Part shown: piece after piece, positions 59,458 through 64,000 of the stretch
Layout of the letters: each line of letters starts with the position of its first letter
Position numbering within the stretch: the first letter of the stretch is position 1
Source of the DNA: Saccharospirillum sp965652395
GTDB taxonomy: Bacteria; Pseudomonadota; Gammaproteobacteria; Pseudomonadales; Natronospirillaceae
DNA: 64,000 nt
Assembly: GCA_965652395.1 (NCBI GenBank)
Contig: CBFGUW010000019.1
Coordinates: forward strand, 1-64,000
Direction of reading: 5' to 3'
Made by a program: the position numbers and the translations under genes
The notes under the pieces: model-generated
Seen by the model: only the letters and a program-made list of their open reading frames with translations
The model's database searches: none
Told to the model about the DNA's origin: nothing

Positions 59458-60912
59458 ATGCAAGACAAAACGCTAAAACAACTTTCAGACGGCCTGGCCA
59501 GCGGTGAATACAGCAGCACCGAACTGACCCAAAGCTACCTGGACGCCATTAAATCCCAAAACGGTGACTTGAACGCCTACATCACCGTCACCGAAGAGCT
59601 GGCCCTGGCCCAGGCCAAAGCGGCGGACGAACAGCGCGCCACCGGCAACGCCGGACCGCTGACCGGCATCCCTATCGCCAACAAAGACATCTTCTGCACC
59701 CAGGGCATCCGCACCAGCTGCGGCTCGAAGATGCTCGACAACTTCGTCGCCCCCTACGAATCCACCGTCACCGAGCGCCTGGCACAGGCCGGCACCGTCA
59801 TGCTCGGCAAGACCAACCTCGACGAATTCGCCATGGGTTCCTCCACCGAATCCAGCTTCTACGGCCCCACCCGCAACCCCTGGAATACCGAAACCATTCC
59901 AGGTGGGTCCTCCGGCGGATCCGCCGTCGCCGTCGCTGCAGGCCTCGCCGCAGCCGCCACCGGCACCGACACCGGCGGCTCCATCCGCCAACCCGCCGCG
60001 CTTTGCGGCATCACCGGCCTGAAACCCACCTACGGACGCGTCTCCCGCTGGGGCATGATCGCCTACGGTTCATCGCTGGACTGCGGCGGCCCCATGACCC
60101 GCACCGCCGAAGACGCCGCCCTGATGCTCAACGCCTTCGCCGGGTTCGACCCCAAAGACGCCACCAGCATGGACCGTCCCGTCGACGACTACACTGCCCG
60201 ACTGAACGACCCACTCAAAGGCCTGCGCATCGGCCTGCCCAAGGAATACTTCGGTGACGGCCTCGACGACGGCATTCGAACCGCCGTCAACGACGCCGTA
60301 AAAACCCTGGAAAGCCTCGGCGCCGTGGTCAAAGAAATCTCCCTGCCACGCACCGAACTCTCCATACCGGCCTACTACATCATCGCCCCGGCCGAAGCCT
60401 CCACCAACCTCTCCCGCTACGACGGCGTTCGCTACGGCCACCGCTGCGACAACCCCGCAGACCTGCAGGACATGTACATGCGTACCCGCGCCGAAGGCTT
60501 CGGCACCGAGGTCAAGCGCCGCATCATGATCGGCACCTACGCCCTCTCCGCCGGTTACTACGACGCCTACTATCGCAAAGCCCAACAACTGCGCCGTCTG
60601 ATCAAAGACGACTTCCAGACCGCCTTCGACGAAGTCGACGTCATTCTCGGCCCGACCACACCGTCACCGGCCTGGAAAATCGGCGAAAAAGCCAACGACC
60701 CGGTAGCTATGTACCTTGAGGATATCTACACCCTATCCGTCAACCTCGCGGGTCTGCCGGGCATTTCCCTACCCTGTGGTCAGGTGAATGGTTTGCCGGT
60801 CGGGATGCAGGTAATTGGTAACTACTTTGACGAAAGCCTGTTGTTAAATATCGGCCACCAGTTCCAGCAGAACACGGATTGGCATACGAAGACTCCGAAC
60901 CAAGATAACTAA
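59458..60912 (+). CDS. gatA: Asp/Glu-tRNA amidotransferase subunit A
   Basis: GatA is the glutaminase/amidase subunit that frees ammonia for GatB. The 484-residue amidase-signature protein has the catalytic Lys in PIANKDIFCTQG and the Ser-cisSer pair in GGSSGGSAVAVAAGLAAAATGTDTGGSIRQPAALCGI. ATG at 59458 follows CCAGGAC; the frame is open to 59437, inside gatC. A 203-bp gap with palindromic element copy 3 separates it from gatB, unusual inside this operon. Confidence 0.96.
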   Translation: MQDKTLKQLSDGLASGEYSSTELTQSYLDAIKSQNGDLNAYITVTEELALAQAKAADEQRATGNAGPLTGIPIANKDIFCTQGIRTSCGSKMLDNFVAPYESTVTERLAQAGTVMLGKTNLDEFAMGSSTESSFYGPTRNPWNTETIPGGSSGGSAVAVAAGLAAAATGTDTGGSIRQPAALCGITGLKPTYGRVSRWGMIAYGSSLDCGGPMTRTAEDAALMLNAFAGFDPKDATSMDRPVDDYTARLNDPLKGLRIGLPKEYFGDGLDDGIRTAVNDAVKTLESLGAVVKEISLPRTELSIPAYYIIAPAEASTNLSRYDGVRYGHRCDNPADLQDMYMRTRAEGFGTEVKRRIMIGTYALSAGYYDAYYRKAQQLRRLIKDDFQTAFDEVDVILGPTTPSPAWKIGEKANDPVAMYLEDIYTLSVNLAGLPGISLPCGQVNGLPVGMQVIGNYFDESLLLNIGHQFQQNTDWHTKTPNQDN

Positions 60913-60953
60913 GGCTATCACTGCCTTTAATTTGGAATTGGCTACCAAGGCTA

Positions 60954-61066
60954 GTGTCCGGTGACGGGGTTGCTCCTGCGAGGATGTCGGCAGCATGGAT
61001 GCTGCCGCCAAGCCCCCATGGAAGGGTTCACGGCGACCTCGCAGGAGCAACCCCGGCATCGGACAC
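60954..61066 (+). repeat. Three-way-junction palindromic element, copy 3 (inside gatCAB)
   Basis: Outer arms 60954-60983 and 61037-61066 pair at 28 of 30 positions. The inner hairpin GGCAGCAT-gg-ATGCTGCC is at 60989-61006, and CCC-ccatggaa-GGG lies in the 30-base spacer (about 61013-61026). The length is 113 bp. It occupies the gap between gatA and gatB, 50 bases before the gatB start. Confidence 0.87.
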
Positions 61067-61115
61067 GGGTTCCCGCCACCAGCCAACCCCAGCAAAAAAA
61101 ACAGAGGACCCAAAG

Positions 61116-62549
61116 ATGGAATGGGAAACCGTTATAGGACTGGAAATTCACGTTCAGCTTTCCACCCAGTCCAAGATATTCTCCGGCTCCAGCACCCGCT
61201 TCGGCGCCGAACCCAACACCCAGGCCAGCCTGGTAGACCTGGCCATGCCCGGCGCACTGCCAGTCTTCAACGAAAACGCCCTGCACAAAGCCGTCGCCTT
61301 CGGCCTAGCCATTGATGCCGAAATCGGCAAACGCTCCGTTTTCGACCGCAAAAACTACTTCTACCCCGACCTGCCCAAAGGCTACCAGATCACCCAGATG
61401 GACCACCCCATCGTCGGCAAAGGCCAGGTCGAAATCGTCCTCGACGACGGCTCCACCCGCACCATCGGCGTCACCCGCGCACACCTCGAAGAAGACGCCG
61501 GTAAATCCCTGCATGAAGACTTCGAAGGCATGACCGGCATCGACCTCAACCGCGCCGGCACCCCCCTGCTAGAAATCGTCTCCGAGCCAGACCTGCGCAG
61601 CGCCAAGGAAGCCGTGGCCTATCTCAAAAAGATCCACAGCATCATCACCTACATCGGCATTTCCGACGGCAACATGGCCGAAGGCAGCATGAGATGCGAC
61701 GCCAACGTCTCCGTCCGCCCCAAAGGCCAGACCGAGTTCGGCACCCGCACGGAGATCAAAAACGTCAACTCCTTCCGCTTCGTCGAAAAAGCGATCAACT
61801 ACGAGTTACAGCGTCATATCGACGTCATCGAAGACGGCGGCACCATCGTTCAGGAAACCCGCCTCTACGACGCAGACAAGAACGAAACCCGCTCGATGCG
61901 CTCAAAAGAATTCGCCAACGACTATCGCTATTTTCCCGAACCGGACCTGCTGCCGGTCGTGATCGATCACGATTACATCGAAGCAGTCGCGGAACAGCTT
62001 CCTGAACTGCCGGATGCGAAAATCGAGCGCTTCATGAAGGACTACAGCCTCTCGGAATACGACGCCAACGTGTTGTCGCAGAGCCGCGCCATGGCGGACT
62101 ATTTCGAGGAAGTCACCAAAATCACCGGCGATGCCAAACTGGCGGCCAACTGGTGCCAGGGCGAACTGGCGGCACTGCTGAACCGCGATGAGCTGGAAAT
62201 CACCGACAGCCCGGTCTCCGCCGAGCATCTGGGCCAGTTGATCCAACGCATCCAGGACAACACCATCTCGAACAAGATCGCCAAGAAGGTCTTCGAGGCG
62301 GTCGCCAAGGGTGAGGGTTCACCGGATCAAGTCATCGAAGCCCAGGGCTTGAAGCAGGTAACGGACACCGGCGCCATCGAGGCGATGATCGACGAAGTCA
62401 TCAACGCCAATCCGGAACAGGTCGAGCAATATCGAAGCGGCAAGGACAAAGTCTTCGGTTTCTTCGTCGGCCAGGTCATGAAAGCCTCCAAAGGTCAGGC
62501 CAACCCGGCCCAGGTCAACCAGATCCTCAAAGCCAAGCTTCAGGGGTAG
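61116..62549 (+). CDS. gatB: Asp/Glu-tRNA amidotransferase subunit B
   Basis: GatB binds the mischarged tRNA, phosphorylates the Glu or Asp and amidates it. The 477-residue protein starts MEWETVIGLEIHVQLSTQSKIFSGSST, with the catalytic core MPGALPVFNENALHKAVAFGLAI, KNYFYPDLPKGYQITQ and RIGVTRAHLEEDAGKS-like segments, and a C-terminal helical and YqeY-type tail. ATG at 61116 follows AGAGGACCC. It is normal in length; gatC, gatA and gatB are all intact. Confidence 0.96.
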   Translation: MEWETVIGLEIHVQLSTQSKIFSGSSTRFGAEPNTQASLVDLAMPGALPVFNENALHKAVAFGLAIDAEIGKRSVFDRKNYFYPDLPKGYQITQMDHPIVGKGQVEIVLDDGSTRTIGVTRAHLEEDAGKSLHEDFEGMTGIDLNRAGTPLLEIVSEPDLRSAKEAVAYLKKIHSIITYIGISDGNMAEGSMRCDANVSVRPKGQTEFGTRTEIKNVNSFRFVEKAINYELQRHIDVIEDGGTIVQETRLYDADKNETRSMRSKEFANDYRYFPEPDLLPVVIDHDYIEAVAEQLPELPDAKIERFMKDYSLSEYDANVLSQSRAMADYFEEVTKITGDAKLAANWCQGELAALLNRDELEITDSPVSAEHLGQLIQRIQDNTISNKIAKKVFEAVAKGEGSPDQVIEAQGLKQVTDTGAIEAMIDEVINANPEQVEQYRSGKDKVFGFFVGQVMKASKGQANPAQVNQILKAKLQG

Positions 62550-62656
62550 TACTGGGAGGCTTCCTTCCTTGCCGTTGAAGCCTCTTGGGTGCTTTTATGA
62601 GGGCTTCTTGGCTTAAGCGGCTGTCCTCCTTGGAGCTCCTTGGGTGCCAGGAAGCC

Positions 62657-62786
62657 GCCCCAGAGGTGGGGGTAGTCCATCCTGGGGCCGCCGTTCATAC
62701 CCCGAAGCGTCGGACCGCCATGTAGGCTTGACCGCCGCATCCATGCGGCGGACATCCCCTGGATGAACCACCCCCACCTCTGGGGC
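62657..62786 (-). repeat. Three-way-junction palindromic element, copy 4
   Basis: Outer arms 62657-62687 and 62756-62786 pair at 28 of 31 positions. The inner hairpin CCGCCGCAT-cc-ATGCGGCGG spans 62732-62751, four bases from the right arm, so this copy is in the minus orientation. Its spacer is longer (44 bases), giving 130 bp in total. Confidence 0.83.
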
Positions 62787-62950
62787 TCTACTCGGGTACC
62801 ACCTTTGAAATCTTCCAGCTTTACTTAGCCAGTTCATACCATTACCAAATCTACGAAACTCGCAATTTGCCTTTAACCCAAGGTAAGTGAGCAACCGAAC
62901 TGTTTAGGTTTTGATTCCCAAATCGGTAGGTTTAGTGGCCGCAGAAACAA

Positions 62951-63063
62951 GCGTAGGGTGCCGGTAGCCCCTCAGGCGGACGTCGGACCGCATGGATGCG
63001 GTCCGCGAGCCTACATGGAAGTACTTGCGGCGCTCCGACTGAGGGAGGCCCGGCACCCTACGC
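62951..63063 (+). repeat. Three-way-junction palindromic element, copy 5
   Basis: Outer arms 62951-62980 and 63034-63063 pair at 25 of 30 positions, with mismatches clustered in the middle. The inner hairpin GGACCGCAT-gg-ATGCGGTCC is at 62985-63004 and a small TAC-atggaa-GTA hairpin lies in the 29-base spacer. Length 113 bp, the same as copies 1 and 3. Confidence 0.83.
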
Positions 63064-63241
63064 GAACCACCGGCACCAACCAAAGCAAACGACTGGCACA
63101 AAACCCGAGCAGTGGATCACAACCTAACCACCGTTAGAAACCACCGAAAACTCAGGTAACAGATTGTTACAAAGCGGCTACGGCCCATCGTTATGGGGCC
63201 CCGCCGCTGTCAATAGCCGTTAGACAAAAAAACGGCTTGGA

Positions 63242-63289
63242 GCACTACAATTAGTGCTCTAGAATGCCGCCAAACACTAGAACTAGTAT
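63242..63289 (+). promoter_or_regulatory. Tandem NrdR boxes upstream of the RNR gene
   Basis: GCACTACAATTAGTGC (63242-63257) and ACACTAGAACTAGTAT (63274-63289) both resemble the NrdR consensus acaCwAtATaTwGtgt. They are 32 bp apart start to start, about three helical turns, as in known NrdR-controlled RNR operons. They lie just before the RNR start codon, so repression by NrdR when dATP is high is the likely control. Confidence 0.78.
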
Positions 63290-63322
63290 TTCCGTTAACC
63301 CCAGACACTAGGGAATCAGCTC

Positions 63323-64000
63323 ATGACCGGAAACACACAACTGGAGCGTGACAACTGCGTCAGCATTGATTACCAGCCCGCATCACTCGACATCTGGGAC
63401 GCCAAATACCGCCTCAAAAATGGCCGTGGCGAACCCGTCGATGCCGACCTGCATGCCACCTTCGCCCGGGTCGCCAAAGCCCTCGCCGAAGTCGAAGAAG
63501 GCAAGAAGAAGCAGAACGAATGGAGCAAGAAATTTCTGTGGGCGCTCGAAAACGGCGCTATTCCCGCCGGTCGAATCACCTCCAACGCCGGTGCCCTGGA
63601 GCATAAGCCCGCCACCTCCACCATCAACTGCACCGTGTCCGGCACCATTGAAGACTCCATGGACGGCATTTTGCAGAAAGTTCATGAAGCCGGTCTTACC
63701 CTGAAAGCCGGGTGCGGCATCGGTTACGAATTCTCCACCCTGCGCCCGCGCAACGCCTTCGTTTCCGGCGCCGGTGCCTACACCTCCGGTCCGCTGTCCT
63801 TCATGGACATCTACGACAAGATGTGTTTCACCGTGTCCTCCGCAGGAGGTCGTCGCGGCGCCCAAATGGCCACCTTCGATGTCAGCCACCCGGATGTGAT
63901 CGACTTCATTCGCGCCAAGCGTGAAAACGGCCGTCTGCGCCAGTTCAACCTCTCGCTGCTGGTTACCCGCGAGTTCATGGAAGCCGTCATCAACGACGAC
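63323..64000 (+). CDS. nrdJ: Adenosylcobalamin-dependent (class II) ribonucleotide reductase, N-terminal part
   Basis: The visible 226 codons encode the start of a class II RNR, which makes deoxyribonucleotides with a radical from coenzyme B12 and needs no oxygen. The start is MTGNTQLERDNCVSIDYQPASLDIWDAKYRLK. Family blocks seen are ALENGAIPAGRITSNAGALEHK, TSTINCTVSGTIEDSMDGILQKVHEAGLTLKAGCGIGYEFSTLRP and FTVSSAGGRRGAQMATFDVSHPDVIDFIRAKRENGRLRQFNLS. The active-site Cys pair and the B12-binding C-terminus lie outside the window. ATG at 63323 is the only good start; the gene is cut by the window end. Two NrdR boxes precede it. Confidence 0.93.
   Translation, partial: MTGNTQLERDNCVSIDYQPASLDIWDAKYRLKNGRGEPVDADLHATFARVAKALAEVEEGKKKQNEWSKKFLWALENGAIPAGRITSNAGALEHKPATSTINCTVSGTIEDSMDGILQKVHEAGLTLKAGCGIGYEFSTLRPRNAFVSGAGAYTSGPLSFMDIYDKMCFTVSSAGGRRGAQMATFDVSHPDVIDFIRAKRENGRLRQFNLSLLVTREFMEAVINDD

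Larger units (their letters stand above)
62550..63322. other. Long intergenic region before the RNR gene
   Basis: This 773-bp stretch has no convincing gene on either strand. It holds two copies of the three-way-junction element (62657-62786 and 62951-63063), about 165 bp between them without features, and then the RNR promoter region with two NrdR boxes. I looked for a cobalamin riboswitch because the RNR uses B12 and saw none. Confidence 0.6.

Noticed and set aside
63100..63322. A cobalamin riboswitch before the B12-dependent RNR
   Set aside because: No B12-box-like or other conserved core sequence is visible; two NrdR boxes explain the region better.
1..64000. CRISPR arrays, tRNA or rRNA genes, prophage
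   Set aside because: No regularly spaced direct repeats, no tRNA or rRNA motifs and no phage structural genes were seen on either strand. The attC sites are spaced repeats but belong to the integron.

Overview
The window reads as the chromosome of a marine or halotolerant gammaproteobacterium, probably of the Oceanospirillales type. The evidence is a Pseudomonas-like order prmC-prfA-hemA / TPR lipoprotein-lolB, the fabA-fabB pair, the mreBCD-maf-rng-yhdP-nit wall and RNase G cluster, a B12-dependent ribonucleotide reductase under paired NrdR boxes, and glycine betaine uptake (proVWX) together with a glucosylglycerate-type phosphorylase. The species cannot be named from sequence alone.

Layout. 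1-7062 is a sedentary chromosomal integron. intI (6079-7062, plus strand) has a perfect LexA box in front of it. Leftward on the minus strand lie attI, nine attC sites and nine cassettes. These carry an Abi_C-type abortive infection protein, a small protein with a D...ExK nuclease-like signature, two membrane proteins, several unrecognised proteins, and cassettes with no convincing gene. An IS1111-subgroup IS110 element has split one attC. 7230-13078 is translation termination and haem synthesis (prmC, prfA, hemA) opposite a TPR lipoprotein and lolB. 13211-18584 holds an acyltransferase, an S66 carboxypeptidase, an HDOD protein, a Cys-rich SufR-like regulator coupled to yfbR, and a RutR-like TetR regulator.

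18863-25341 is the most unusual protein-coding region. A response regulator with a TPR tail and a small histidine kinase stand divergent to a FecR-TPR-beta-barrel protein that looks like a Slam (type XI secretion) translocon, followed by a second secreted FecR protein with a candidate C-terminal barrel that could be its cargo. 25487-41479 covers fabAB, proVWX, two GNAT enzymes, an MFS pump, galU, a GH13_18 phosphorylase, an alaX-phzF-lysE operon facing a MocR regulator, and rarD. 41485-46931 is a three-gene operon: a VTT/DedA membrane protein, an (alpha/alpha)6 glycosidase-like protein, and a fusion of an alkaline-phosphatase-superfamily domain with an EEP phosphatase/nuclease domain. 47249-58798 runs through housekeeping genes to mreB, including an mreC whose conserved reading frame lacks an ordinary start codon. 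59157-62549 is gatCAB, and the window ends inside the class II RNR gene.

The strongest unexplained signal is a family of five dispersed intergenic elements (29466-29578, 33799-33913, 60954-61066, 62657-62786, 62951-63063). Four are 113-115 bp and one is 130 bp. Each has two 25-31 bp outer arms that are reverse complements of each other but differ between loci. One arm is followed within 0-5 nt by a perfect hairpin centred on ATGGAT, then a second smaller hairpin centred on ATGGA or a variant. The stems change between copies while pairing is kept, as in a three-way-junction nucleic-acid structure under selection. One copy sits inside gatCAB, one inside the proXWV cluster and two upstream of the RNR gene.
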